Shown here: positions 34,423 to 43,097 of the stretch, piece by piece | How the letters are laid out: every line of letters begins with the position of its first letter | Numbering within the stretch: the first letter of the stretch is position 1 | Origin: Aphodoplasma sp045626925 | GTDB taxonomy: Bacteria > Bacillota > Clostridia > UBA1381 > UMGS1253 | Direction: 5' to 3' | DNA: 47,111 bases | Assembly (NCBI GenBank): GCA_045626925.1 | Contig: JAZUQZ010000022.1 | Coordinates: forward strand, 1-47,111 | Notes under the pieces: generated by a model | Told to the model about the DNA's origin: nothing | The model's database searches: none | The model's input: only the letters and a program-made list of their open reading frames with translations | Made by a program: the position numbers and the translations under genes

Positions 34423-35273
34423 TTTGCCGCCCCCTTCCAAAATGTAAATTTCTCTTTATCAATTATTTTCGAATCATCCTGCATCGTCTTTGTAAGCGCC
34501 TTTTTAAGCGTTTCAATCGTAAGATTTCTTGTGAGGCTGCCATCCAACGCGATTGAAATTTTGCCTGTTTCTTCACTTACAACTATAACAACAGCATCGG
34601 ATGTTTCCGAAAGTCCAATCGCCGCACGATGCCTTGTGCCAAGCTCCTTTGACAAGTCGTTATTATGCGTAAGCGGCAAAAAACACGCCGCAGCCAAGAT
34701 TTTATTTGAGCCAACAACAACTGCGCCATCGTGAAGTGGCGTGTTCGGCACAAAAATATTTACTAATAATTCAGCGCTTATTGATGAGTTTATAACTGTT
34801 CCCGTTTTAATAATGTCGCCCAGTCTTGTGATTCTTTCCATACAAATCAACGCGCCCACTTTATTTTTAGAAAGGTTATCAACTGCGCGCGCAATTTCAT
34901 CAATTGTATGTTCGAGCGTTTCTTCGCGTGTGTTAAAACTAAAAATCCTGCCGGCTGTACCTCGTCCCATGCGCTCAAGTCCTCTACGAAGTTCCGGCTG
35001 GAAAATTACAAGTAATGCAACAAAACCAAGCTGCATCGTATTTTCAAGAATATACTGTATCGTATTAAGTCCAAGCCACGAGCTTATTTGTAGCATAATA
35101 ACAAGTATCAAAATACCCTTTACCAGCTGTTCTGCACGCGTCTCACGCACAAGCCTGAAGCCTTGGTAAACTAAAAATGCAACGATAGAAATATCGACTA
35201 TATCGGCAAGCCGAACAGTCGACATAAACCGCACAAAGCCTTGTATAAATTCGTTAAAAAAATCTCCGAACAT
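34419..35273 (-). CDS. cdaA: Diadenylate cyclase CdaA
   Basis: 284-residue membrane enzyme that joins two ATP into c-di-AMP, the essential potassium and wall-homeostasis messenger. Three N-terminal transmembrane helices (about 14-85) are followed by the DAC domain. Its two hallmark motifs are PLHDGAVVV and LGTRHRAAIGLSE. FQPELRRGLERMGRG lies between membrane and catalytic parts. The frame is open to 35342, but GGAGGGG precedes 35273 and family proteins start here. Heads a cdaA-cdaR operon. Confidence 0.95.
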   Translation of the reverse strand: MFGDFFNEFIQGFVRFMSTVRLADIVDISIVAFLVYQGFRLVRETRAEQLVKGILILVIMLQISSWLGLNTIQYILENTMQLGFVALLVIFQPELRRGLERMGRGTAGRIFSFNTREETLEHTIDEIARAVDNLSKNKVGALICMERITRLGDIIKTGTVINSSISAELLVNIFVPNTPLHDGAVVVGSNKILAAACFLPLTHNNDLSKELGTRHRAAIGLSETSDAVVIVVSEETGKISIALDGSLTRNLTIETLKKALTKTMQDDSKIIDKEKFTFWKGAAK

Positions 35274-35298
35274 CTTTATACCCCTCCAAACCACGCCA

Positions 35299-35327
35299 AG
35301 TATATGTATTATAATTATATTATACAA
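35299..35327 (-). promoter_or_regulatory. Promoter of cdaA-cdaR
   Basis: Minus strand TTGTAT (35322-35327), 17 nt, TATACT (35299-35304), 25 nt upstream of the cdaA start. Confidence 0.65.
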
Positions 35328-35418
35328 CTTTTTTTGTTGCATTACCAGCCTTTTTTTACATTTGGAACATATTTTTTTAGTCTCACATTACAAATCACTA
35401 TATTGTGCTAAATTTTCC

Positions 35419-35447
35419 TTGCACAAACCGCTTTTTTATAGTACAAT
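35419..35447 (+). promoter_or_regulatory. Promoter of the pyridoxamine kinase operon
   Basis: TTGCAC (35419-35424), 17 nt, TACAAT (35442-35447), 39 nt before the kinase start. Confidence 0.75.
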
Positions 35448-35486
35448 ATAATAGGTAGTAAATATATAATGATTGGAATATGAAAA

Positions 35487-36368
35487 ATGGAAAACACACT
35501 AAAGAAAAATATCATACCACGCATCGCTGCAATACACGATATGTCAGGCTTTGGACGATGTTCGTTATCGGTTATAATACCGACGCTTTCCTCTATGGGT
35601 ATGCAGGTATGCCCCCTGCCAACTGCCGTTTTGTCTACACACACAGGCGGCTTTGAGGGATATACCTTTGTTGACCTTACAGATACGATGAAAGCATACT
35701 ATGAACATTGGAAATCGCTTGGCATTACTTTTGATTGCATATATACGGGTTTTCTTGGTTCAAGCAAACAGATTGATATCATACTCGACTTTATAAAAGA
35801 TTTTGCAAAAGAGGATACAATGGTTGTTGTTGACCCCGTTTTTGCAGATGGCGGCAAGCTATATGACACCTTTACTCCTGATTTTATAAATCATATGAAA
35901 AGGCTCGTTTCAAAAGCACAGACAATTACGCCAAATATTACCGAGGCTTCTTTTCTGCTTGCTCAAGAAAAAAAAGAGGTATACTCTGTCGACGAAGTAA
36001 AGAAAATGCTTCTCTCTCTTTGCAAGCTCGGTCCACAAACCGCCGTTATAACGAGCATGGTAATGCCCGACGCTGCAAACTGTGTGGTGGCATATGACAA
36101 AATTGATGGGCGCTTTTGGCGTGTGGGTTGTGATTATATCCCTGCAGAATACCCCGGCACAGGCGACATTTTTACAAGCGTACTCGCCGGAGCATTGCTC
36201 GAAGGCGACAGCTTGCCTGTGGCTATTGACCGCGCGGTACAATTTATATCAATTGCTATAAGGACAACCTTTGGCTACAATCCGCCGATTCGTGAGGGGG
36301 TTGTGCTTGAGCGCGTGCTTCACACTCTTTCAAAAACGCCGGAAAATATAAACTATGAAATTTTATAA
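35487..36368 (+). CDS. Pyridoxamine/pyridoxal kinase (PdxY/PdxK type)
   Basis: 293-residue ribokinase-fold enzyme phosphorylating pyridoxal, pyridoxamine or pyridoxine in vitamin B6 salvage. IPRIAAIHDMSGFGRCSLSVIIPTLSSMGMQ, VVVDPVFADGGKLY, TPNITEASFLL and the catalytic PGTGDIFTSVLAGALL are typical. The start lies after a weak TTGGAATATG region, so the ATG is chosen on family alignment. It is followed 30 nt later by an ECF S component, which may supply B6 vitamers. No PLP synthase genes are seen here. Confidence 0.9.
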   Translation: MENTLKKNIIPRIAAIHDMSGFGRCSLSVIIPTLSSMGMQVCPLPTAVLSTHTGGFEGYTFVDLTDTMKAYYEHWKSLGITFDCIYTGFLGSSKQIDIILDFIKDFAKEDTMVVVDPVFADGGKLYDTFTPDFINHMKRLVSKAQTITPNITEASFLLAQEKKEVYSVDEVKKMLLSLCKLGPQTAVITSMVMPDAANCVVAYDKIDGRFWRVGCDYIPAEYPGTGDIFTSVLAGALLEGDSLPVAIDRAVQFISIAIRTTFGYNPPIREGVVLERVLHTLSKTPENINYEIL

Positions 36369-36398
36369 TCTTTACATATATAAAGGAGGATGTTTTCT

Positions 36399-36917
36399 AT
36401 GAAAAACTCATCAAAAAATCTTACATATGGCGCACTTATGGCAGCTTTTTGTTGTGTCCTTACAAGGTTTTTAAGTTTTCCGTCACCTGTTGGATATGGA
36501 TACATTCATCTTGGCGATGTTGCAGTTTTGTTGTGCGGCTTTATCCCCGGCGGATGGATTGGTATTTTTGCGGCAGGCATTGGCTCTGCAATTGCAGATA
36601 TAATAGGCGGTTATTCGATTTATGCACTGCCTACATTTTTAATAAAATCAATTATGGCAGCCATAATATTTTTTGTATTAAAATATAAAAAGCCCTCATC
36701 TCCAATAATCTTGCTTGCAACAATTGTTGCCGAGTTTGTTATGGTTTTGGGATATTTTTTGTTTGAACTTTTAATATATGGCAGCGCGCTTTTGTCCAAG
36801 GGTTTGTATCTTATAATCGTTGGAAATATGATTCAGGGTGCATTTGGCGTCGTAGCGGGTTATGTTTTTGCAATCGCTTTTGTAAAAAGTAAAAAATTTA
36901 AAATTTTTCGAAAATAA
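36399..36917 (+). CDS. ECF-type transporter substrate-binding (S) component
   Basis: 172-residue membrane protein with about six helices, typical of energy-coupling factor S components. The N-terminal SKNLTYGALMAAFCCVLTRF carries the small-residue helix 1 that docks on EcfT. YGYIHLGDVAVLLCGFIPGGWIGIFAAGIGSAIADIIGG is the family signature. AAAGGAGG (36382-36389) abuts an ATG at 36390, so the next ATG at 36399 is the likely start. Adjacent pyridoxamine kinase suggests vitamin B6 uptake; this is inferred from context only. The shared EcfA/EcfT module is elsewhere. Confidence 0.85.
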   Translation: MKNSSKNLTYGALMAAFCCVLTRFLSFPSPVGYGYIHLGDVAVLLCGFIPGGWIGIFAAGIGSAIADIIGGYSIYALPTFLIKSIMAAIIFFVLKYKKPSSPIILLATIVAEFVMVLGYFLFELLIYGSALLSKGLYLIIVGNMIQGAFGVVAGYVFAIAFVKSKKFKIFRK

Positions 36918-36981
36918 TAATCTTTGGAGAAGGATTTTATATACATAACAACATTACAAAATATTATTAAGGAGTGTCTTT

Positions 36982-39900
36982 ATGACAAGTATCTATTTGA
37001 TTGTAGCGTTGTATGCGCTTGTTTTTACATTATTATATTACTCATCCGCAAAACCTTCACTTAAAAACCCACAAAAGAGCAATCCCAAAACTTTAACAGT
37101 GATAATACTTCTTGTGTGCTCTTTTATTCTAAGAGTTGTTATATCTGCCAGCATTGTCGGCCATTCAACAGATATAAACTGTTTTAAGAGTTGGGCCGAT
37201 ATGGCATATAACGATGGTTTGTCAAATTTTTATACAAGCGATGTTTTCACAGATTATCCACCCGGATACATATATGTGCTCTGGCTTATCGGGGCTATAA
37301 AATATGTGTTTAATATTGCAGATTTGTCAGCTATACATTTGGTGTTGTTAAAGCTTCCTGCAATAATATGTGACCTTGTGACCGGTTGGTTTTTGTTTGA
37401 CCTTTTAAAAAAGCGTGTAAACACAACACTTGCTTCATGCACAGCATTCTTATATCTTTTTAATCCCGCAATTGTAATAAATTCTTCCGCATGGGGCCAG
37501 GTTGATAGCATATTCACGCTCTTTGTTGTACTGTTTATTTATTGTATATGTGAAAGAAAACTTCTTCCTGCGTGCATTTTTTATGCAATTGGCTTTGTTA
37601 TAAAACCACAGACTGTAATCTTTACACCTGTGCTACTTTTATATCTTTATAAAATACTTTTTATAGAAAAGCCAAATGGCGAGGATTTTAAAAAAGTTAT
37701 AAAAGAAATTGCTATAAGTGCAGGAGCGAGTATAGCACTCATCTTTGTGCTTATATTGCCATTTGCAAAGAACTTTGATTTTATGCCTATAATAAATCAA
37801 TATATCTCTACACTCGCATCGTATCCGTACGCTTCTGTAAATGCGTACAATATATTTGCTTTGTTCGGTGGCATTTGGCGCGATGCAAATCATTCATTTA
37901 TGCTTTTGTCCTACTCTGCATGGTCAAATATTGCAATACTTGCAATCGTTTTTGTTTCTGCATATTTATATATAAAAAACAAAGGCGAAACAAACCTGTT
38001 TTTGCTTGGAGCATTTATTATAACAGCGATGTTTACTTGTGCGGCAAAAATGCACGAGCGCTATGTGTTTCCTGCGCTTATACTTCTTTTATGCGCCTTT
38101 GCCTATAAAAAAGACAGACGAATATTTGGTGTATTCATACTTTTAAGCATTGGCCAATTTTTAAACACAGGCGTCGTATTTTACAATGACATACTTACTA
38201 GAGCCGGCGAAACAGTTATGGCCTCATCTGCTATTGTGCCGATTATATGCCTTATAAATATTTTTACATTTATATATTTGGCCTATGTTTTATTTACACA
38301 CAGAGCATCAGACGATGTTGTACAACGAAAAAAGTCTTTTATAAACAAGCTCGTGAAAAATAACGCCGCCGAGGGTTTTGAGCTTATGGCGTCAAAGCCT
38401 CCGATGCGTATTACACGCATAGATGTAATAATTATGGTTGTTGTAACTTTGCTCTACAGTGTTGTTGCATTTTTTGACCTTGGCGATATGAAAGCGCCCG
38501 TAACACAATGGAACAGCACAGAAATCAACGAAGGATTCCAGATCGAGTTTGATGAAGGAACATACATCGAAAAAGTAAAGTGGTTTACAGGACCGTATGA
38601 GGAACGCGGATTTAATGTAACAACACTTTATAGTGACAAAACCGCAACACGAGAGACGAAAACTATGGGGGCAGTATTCCGTTGGAACGAATTTTTTATA
38701 GGTGGCGAAGTTGATGCGCTTCAATTTGTATCGGCCATAAAAAACATATCGATAATGGAAATGGCCTTTGTGACGCAGGATGGCACACTCATAAAGCCAA
38801 AAGCCATCACCGCGCTCGGTAAAGATTGTGGCATAGACGCTCTTATGGATGAGCAAGACCTTGTGCCACAAATCAGCTCGCACAAGAACGGAACATATTT
38901 TGACGAAATATATCACGCAAGAACAGCATACGAACACATACACTCGCTTATTCCTTACGAAACAACTCACCCACCGCTTGGGAAAATACTTATTTCAATC
39001 GGTATCCTCATATTTGGAATGAATCCGTTCGGTTGGCGCGTAGTGGGAACGCTTTTCGGTGTGCTTATGCTCCCTTGTATATACATTTTCTCAAAGAAGC
39101 TTTTTAACCGTACATCGATAGCATTTTTAGCAATTATGCTTATGGCAACAGATTTTATGCATTTTACGCAGACGCGTATTGCAACAATTGATGTGTACAT
39201 TACATTTTTCATAATACTGATGTATTATTTTATGTATGACTACACAACAAAGAGCTTTTATGACACACCATTTAAAAAGACGCTTATACCACTTGGTTTG
39301 AGCGGTCTGTTTATGGGTCTTGGCATTGCAACAAAATGGACAGGCGTATACGCCGGCATCGGTCTTGCAATAATGTTCTTTATATCATTTGGAAAGCGTA
39401 TTTATGAATATAAAAAGGTTATGTCAGACCCTCACTCGTCGAAAGGCCAGAGAAGAATGGTTTCCGTCTGCAAAAAATATTGTACCCAAACAATATTGTG
39501 GTGTATGTTGTTTTTTGTAGTGATACCTTTAGTAATATATCTGCTGTCATATATTCCTGTAATAAAAGCTCCGAATCTGAATGGAATAAACAGTATTATA
39601 GCAAATCAGTTTTCAATGTTTGAGTACCACTCAAAGCTTACAGATTCGCACCCGTTCTCGTCATTCTGGTACCAATGGCCAATCATTTCAAGGCCGATAT
39701 GGTATAGCGATACTGTTTTTTCGGAAACTACTCGTTCAACGATTGCAGCCTTTGGCAACCCATTCATATGGTGGCTTGGTATAGGTGCGGCATTGTATTG
39801 TGTATACAAAATGTTTAAAGAAAAGAGCTATAGCGCGATGTTTCTTGTAATAGGCTATTTGGCTCAATATGTGCCGTGGATGAGCGTTACAAGAGTTGTG

Positions 39901-40149
39901 TTCATATATCACTACTTTACATGTGTGCCATTTGTTGTATTGATGCTTGCATATGTTTTTAATGATGTGCTTGTGCGTTATCCGTATCGCTCTCTTACGC
40001 TCAAGAATAACAATGGTGCTATAATGATTTGTATATATTGTATAATATGTTTGTTGGCGTTTATAGCTTTCTACCCCGTCCTTTCCGGTATGGAAGTAAG
40101 CAAAACATATATCGACAGTTTGCGATGGTATAGCAGTTGGACATTTTAA
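36982..40149 (+). CDS. Double GT-C membrane glycosyltransferase with C-terminal PMT (GT39) half
   Basis: 1055-residue polytopic protein made of two GT-C modules. N-terminal half (about 1-430): a mannosyltransferase-like GT-C unit with a luminal-loop Asp (HSTDINCFKSW, Asp64), TDYPPGYIYVLW and KMHERYVFPALILL. A soluble beta domain (about 490-630) follows. C-terminal half: protein O-mannosyltransferase, with FDEIYHARTAYEH (Asp641-Glu642), TTHPPLGK (His663) and TRIATIDVYITFF. A PMT_4TMC-like end holds HPFSSFWYQWPIISRPIWY. It should transfer a sugar from a polyprenyl-phosphate donor to protein or polymer outside the membrane. A donor-making GT2 lies next. AAGGAG precedes the ATG. Confidence 0.88.
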   Translation: MTSIYLIVALYALVFTLLYYSSAKPSLKNPQKSNPKTLTVIILLVCSFILRVVISASIVGHSTDINCFKSWADMAYNDGLSNFYTSDVFTDYPPGYIYVLWLIGAIKYVFNIADLSAIHLVLLKLPAIICDLVTGWFLFDLLKKRVNTTLASCTAFLYLFNPAIVINSSAWGQVDSIFTLFVVLFIYCICERKLLPACIFYAIGFVIKPQTVIFTPVLLLYLYKILFIEKPNGEDFKKVIKEIAISAGASIALIFVLILPFAKNFDFMPIINQYISTLASYPYASVNAYNIFALFGGIWRDANHSFMLLSYSAWSNIAILAIVFVSAYLYIKNKGETNLFLLGAFIITAMFTCAAKMHERYVFPALILLLCAFAYKKDRRIFGVFILLSIGQFLNTGVVFYNDILTRAGETVMASSAIVPIICLINIFTFIYLAYVLFTHRASDDVVQRKKSFINKLVKNNAAEGFELMASKPPMRITRIDVIIMVVVTLLYSVVAFFDLGDMKAPVTQWNSTEINEGFQIEFDEGTYIEKVKWFTGPYEERGFNVTTLYSDKTATRETKTMGAVFRWNEFFIGGEVDALQFVSAIKNISIMEMAFVTQDGTLIKPKAITALGKDCGIDALMDEQDLVPQISSHKNGTYFDEIYHARTAYEHIHSLIPYETTHPPLGKILISIGILIFGMNPFGWRVVGTLFGVLMLPCIYIFSKKLFNRTSIAFLAIMLMATDFMHFTQTRIATIDVYITFFIILMYYFMYDYTTKSFYDTPFKKTLIPLGLSGLFMGLGIATKWTGVYAGIGLAIMFFISFGKRIYEYKKVMSDPHSSKGQRRMVSVCKKYCTQTILWCMLFFVVIPLVIYLLSYIPVIKAPNLNGINSIIANQFSMFEYHSKLTDSHPFSSFWYQWPIISRPIWYSDTVFSETTRSTIAAFGNPFIWWLGIGAALYCVYKMFKEKSYSAMFLVIGYLAQYVPWMSVTRVVFIYHYFTCVPFVVLMLAYVFNDVLVRYPYRSLTLKNNNGAIMICIYCIICLLAFIAFYPVLSGMEVSKTYIDSLRWYSSWTF

Positions 40150-40171
40150 AAAATAAGAAGAGGTGTTTAAG

Positions 40172-41134
40172 ATGATAAAATATAGTGTAGTGGTACCGCT
40201 TTATAATGAAGAGCTTGTTATAGCAGAGACGCACAAGCGTCTTTCGGCAGTTATGCAAGGCACAAACGAAGAATATGAGATAATATATGTAAATGACGGC
40301 AGTCGTGACAAAACACCCGAGCTTGCAAAAGAAATTATGCAAAAGGATAAAAATGTTTGTCTTATAAATTTTTCGCGCAACTTTGGTCACCAGACTGCTA
40401 TAACGGCAGGCATGGACAATGCACGCGGTCAAGCAATCGTTGTAATTGATGCTGACCTGCAGGACCCACCCGAAGTAATCCTTGATATGATTGCAAAGTG
40501 GAAAGAAGGCTTTGATGTAGTATATGGCAGACGCAGCGTGCGCGAGGGTGAAACCGTCTTTAAAAAAGTTACAGCAAAGGTGTTTTACCGCTTTTTATCT
40601 TCACTTACAGATATTGATATTCCAACAGATACGGGCGATTTTCGTCTTATAGACCGCAAGGTATGCGATGCGCTAAAGTCTGTAAAGGAAAAAAATCGCT
40701 ATATCCGCGGACTAATAAGCTGGCTTGGGTTTAAACAAACTGATGTCACATATGTTCGCAAGGAGCGTTTTGCAGGAACAACAAAGTACCCGCTCAAAAA
40801 GATGTTAAAGTTTGCGGGCGATGCTATAACATCATTTTCTTACAAGCCGTTAAAACTTGCCGCTTATATGGGTTATGCTATATCAATTGCAAGCTTTCTA
40901 TACCTTATTTATGTAATAATCAGAAAACTTACAATAGGTGATTTTGATAGTGGTTGGGCATCGATTGTTGCTATAAGTCTATTCTTTAACGGTGTCGTTC
41001 TTATTGTGCTTGGTATTATGGGCGAATATATCGGCAGAATATATGACGAGTGTAAAAACAGACCACTGTATGTAATTGCTGAAAAACTTGGTTTTGATGA
41101 ACGAATTGTTTCTCAAAACGACACGGAGGAATAA
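40172..41134 (+). CDS. Polyprenyl-phosphate glycosyltransferase (GT2, GtrB/DPM1-like)
   Basis: 320-residue GT2 enzyme with two C-terminal transmembrane helices, the GtrB/bactoprenol glucosyltransferase layout. SVVVPLYNEE begins the nucleotide-sugar fold. VVIDADLQDPPEVI holds the DxD metal motif, and DTGDFRLIDRK is the acceptor site. Helices fall at about 228-248 and 262-287. It should load a sugar on undecaprenyl phosphate for the upstream PMT-type enzyme. GAGG precedes the ATG at 40172; an upstream in-frame GTG at 40163 overlaps that site. The start is 22 nt after the PMT stop, so same operon. Confidence 0.9.
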   Translation: MIKYSVVVPLYNEELVIAETHKRLSAVMQGTNEEYEIIYVNDGSRDKTPELAKEIMQKDKNVCLINFSRNFGHQTAITAGMDNARGQAIVVIDADLQDPPEVILDMIAKWKEGFDVVYGRRSVREGETVFKKVTAKVFYRFLSSLTDIDIPTDTGDFRLIDRKVCDALKSVKEKNRYIRGLISWLGFKQTDVTYVRKERFAGTTKYPLKKMLKFAGDAITSFSYKPLKLAAYMGYAISIASFLYLIYVIIRKLTIGDFDSGWASIVAISLFFNGVVLIVLGIMGEYIGRIYDECKNRPLYVIAEKLGFDERIVSQNDTEE

Positions 41135-41137
41135 TAA

Positions 41138-41980
41138 ATGCGAACGATTGATGCTGAGGAAATTACAAAAGCGGTAAAAAATTTATGTATGCAATCAAAT
41201 TACTATCTTAATGATGATATAAAATGTGCGCTTATGTGTTTTCGCGAAACGGAAGTTTCTGAAAATGGCAAGAAAATACTTGATGACATATTGGAAAATG
41301 CTGATATTGCAAAGCAAAACGATATGCCAATTTGTCAGGATACCGGTATGGCGGTTTTGAAAGTAAAAATCGGTCAGGATGTTCATGTTGTCGGCAAAAG
41401 CATTACCGACGCAATAAACGACGGCGTGCTTGAGGGTTATAGGGACGGTTATCTTAGAAAATCTGTTGTTGGCGACCCTATAAGACGCGAAAACACAAAA
41501 ACAAATACGCCGGCTATAATTCACTATGATATCGTCGATGGCGAAAACATTGACATAACCTTTGCGCCAAAAGGCTTTGGAAGCGAAAATATGAGCGCCC
41601 TTGCGATGCTAAAACCAGCCCAAGGGATAGACGGCGTAATTGATTTTGTACTTAAAACAGTAGAAAATGCAGGGCCAAACCCCTGTCCGCCAATGGTGAT
41701 TGGTGTTGGTATCGGCGGTACTATGGAAAAGGCCGCTTGTCTTGCAAAATATGCACTTATGCGTCCAATTAATTCAAAAAATGCCGACCCCTTTTATGCC
41801 GAGCTCGAAGAAAAATTGCTCGACAAAATTAACAAGCTTGGTATTGGGCCACAAGGCCTTGGCGGAAGTACAAGTGCACTTGGGGTAAATGTTGAAGTGT
41901 TTGCGACACATATTGCCGGTTTACCTGTTGCGGTCAACATAAACTGCCATGCGACGCGTCACGCACAAATAATTATTTAA
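41138..41980 (+). CDS. Fumarate hydratase/L(+)-tartrate dehydratase alpha subunit (class I)
   Basis: 280-residue alpha chain of the two-subunit, oxygen-sensitive [4Fe-4S] fumarase/tartrate dehydratase family. The three cluster cysteines are visible: PICQDTG (Cys66), GPNPCPP (Cys183) and NINCHATRH (Cys270). GDPIRRENTKTNTPAIIH and GFGSENMSALAML are also conserved. The ribosome binding site GGAGG is inside the end of the preceding GT2 gene. The beta subunit normally encoded directly downstream is missing here. Either it lies elsewhere or this subunit acts with a distant partner. Fumarase and tartrate dehydratase cannot be distinguished. Confidence 0.9.
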   Translation: MRTIDAEEITKAVKNLCMQSNYYLNDDIKCALMCFRETEVSENGKKILDDILENADIAKQNDMPICQDTGMAVLKVKIGQDVHVVGKSITDAINDGVLEGYRDGYLRKSVVGDPIRRENTKTNTPAIIHYDIVDGENIDITFAPKGFGSENMSALAMLKPAQGIDGVIDFVLKTVENAGPNPCPPMVIGVGIGGTMEKAACLAKYALMRPINSKNADPFYAELEEKLLDKINKLGIGPQGLGGSTSALGVNVEVFATHIAGLPVAVNINCHATRHAQIII

Positions 41981-42070
41981 TTAGGTGTTTACGCTCTGTT
42001 TTTTGTGGGTATATATATAATAAAGGAAATATGTTAATAAAAACTTCGTGTGCAGTAACCAAACAAACTT

Positions 42071-42084
42071 CCCGCTCGTGCGGG
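42071..42084 (+). other. Small hairpin in the hpf leader
   Basis: CCCGC-TCGT-GCGGG followed by TTTAAAT, 25 nt before the hpf start. Possible weak attenuator or 5' stabiliser. The rest of 41981-42108 shows no gene or clear promoter. Confidence 0.4.
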
Positions 42085-42108
42085 TTTAAATAAAAGGAGT
42101 TGATGGTT

Positions 42109-42651
42109 ATGATGAACTTTATCATTACAGGAAGAAAAGTGGATGTTACAGACGGGCTTAGGGAACGAATTTATAAGCGTCTAGGCAAGCTTGAAAAGTA
42201 TTTCAAAGATGAGCCCGATGTTCGCGTAACACTCAGCGTTTCTAAAGACAGACATACAATCGAGGTTACAATATTTTCAAAAGGTGTTATATACCGTGCT
42301 GAAGAGACAGATGTAGATATGTATGCTGCTATTGATAAGGTTGTAGATGTGATTGAGCGCCAGATGCGCCGTCATAAAACTCATCTCGAAAAGAAGCTTA
42401 AAAAAGATGCATTTGATGCTCCATATGTTGGATTTGAGGCTTCTGGAAAAGATGTTGAAGAAGAAACGGAATTTAAGGTTGTAAAAGTTAAGAAATTTTC
42501 TTTCAAGCCTATGAGCGTCGAAGAGGCAATTTTGCAGATGAATCTTTTAGGACACACATTCTTCGTGTTTGATAATTCACAAACTGATGCTATTAGCATT
42601 GTATATAAAAGAAAAGATGGCAACTACGCCTTGATTGAACGCGACGAATAG
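42109..42651 (+). CDS. hpf: Ribosome hibernation promoting factor, long form
   Basis: 180-residue HPF that dimerises and silences 70S ribosomes in stationary phase. The N-terminal S30AE domain (about 1-100) shows MNFIITGRKVDVTDGLRERIYKRLGKLEKYF and VTIFSKGVIYRAEETDVDMYAAIDKVVDVIERQMRRHK. The C-terminal dimerisation domain (about 122-180) shows KKFSFKPMSVEEAILQMNLLGHTFFVFDN. This two-domain layout is the long form typical of Firmicutes. AAAAGGAGT fits the ATG at 42109; other in-frame starts at 42103 and 42112 are possible. Monocistronic, with a strong terminator. Confidence 0.93.
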   Translation: MMNFIITGRKVDVTDGLRERIYKRLGKLEKYFKDEPDVRVTLSVSKDRHTIEVTIFSKGVIYRAEETDVDMYAAIDKVVDVIERQMRRHKTHLEKKLKKDAFDAPYVGFEASGKDVEEETEFKVVKVKKFSFKPMSVEEAILQMNLLGHTFFVFDNSQTDAISIVYKRKDGNYALIERDE

Positions 42652-42668
42652 CATTTAGCTGATATTTT

Positions 42669-42716
42669 AGTGGGTGCATATGGCAACTTTTTCCATATGC
42701 ACCCACTACTGTTTTA
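42669..42716 (+). terminator. Terminator of hpf
   Basis: 15-bp perfect stem AGTGGGTGCATATGG / CCATATGCACCCACT (42669-42683 and 42693-42707) with 9-nt loop, then ACTGTTTTAT. Confidence 0.85.
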
Positions 42717-42760
42717 TATAAAAATATTTTCCAAAATCTATATTTTTTTGAAAAAAGGGC

Positions 42761-42789
42761 TTGACACAGCAATAAAAATGCTTTATAAT
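42761..42789 (+). promoter_or_regulatory. tRNA operon promoter
   Basis: TTGACA (42761-42766), 17 nt, TATAAT (42784-42789): both hexamers perfect, 22 nt before tRNA-Pro. Confidence 0.92.
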
Positions 42790-42811
42790 ATTAAATGTTC
42801 GCATTTCGTAT

Positions 42812-42888
42812 CGGGATTTAGCGCAGTTTGGTAGCGCACATGGTTTGGGACCATGGGGCCGGGGGTTCGAATCCCTCAATCCCGACCA
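42812..42888 (+). tRNA. tRNA-Pro (anticodon UGG)
   Basis: Cloverleaf with acceptor CGGGATT / AATCCCG and D-arm GCGCAGTTTGGTAGCGC. The anticodon stem CATGG/CCATG encloses loop TTTGGGA (anticodon TGG), and the T-arm is GGGGGTTCGAATCCCT-like. CCA is encoded (42886-42888). Confidence 0.95.
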
Positions 42889-42934
42889 CATCAAGCGCCA
42901 AAGTATTATGCTTTGGTGCTTGCAAAAACGATAT

Positions 42935-42974
42935 GCGCCTGTGGCGGAATTGGCAGACGCGCTAGACTTAGGTT
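42935..42974 (+). pseudogene. Truncated tRNA-Leu (5' half only)
   Basis: Begins with a plausible acceptor strand GCGCCTG. Bases 42942-42972 are then identical to the D-arm and anticodon region of the intact tRNA-Leu at 43098. Homology stops just after the anticodon (TAG) loop. The expected 3' acceptor strand CAGGCGC and any T-arm are missing in the next 120 nt. Its acceptor differs from the downstream tRNA, so it derives from a different tRNA-Leu gene rather than from a simple local duplication. Cannot form a functional tRNA as it stands. Confidence 0.8.
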
Positions 42975-43097
42975 CCGTCCTGTATGTGATTTTATTGTTG
43001 ATTACGGTTTTAGCCGTTTTCATAGATGAGGATTAAGCGATATGCTCCTCCTCGGTGTACCTCTACCGTGTAAAAATTAAGAGGAAAAACTTAATAT
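42975..43097 (+). other. Spacer between the tRNA-Leu fragment and tRNA-Leu
   Basis: About 120 nt without tRNA features. A frame running through both tRNA parts (42845-43036) is open but is a tRNA-derived artefact. No strong terminator; it may be a deletion scar that replaced the tRNA 3' half. Confidence 0.5.

Noticed and set aside
42661..42720. Long hairpin after hpf as a repeat element or small RNA
   Set aside because: Position directly after the stop and the following T-rich stretch fit an ordinary terminator.
42845..43036. 63-codon open frame through tRNA-Pro and the tRNA-Leu fragment
   Set aside because: Its start lies in the tRNA anticodon arm and the peptide is the well-known artefact of translating tRNA-Leu; no ribosome binding site.
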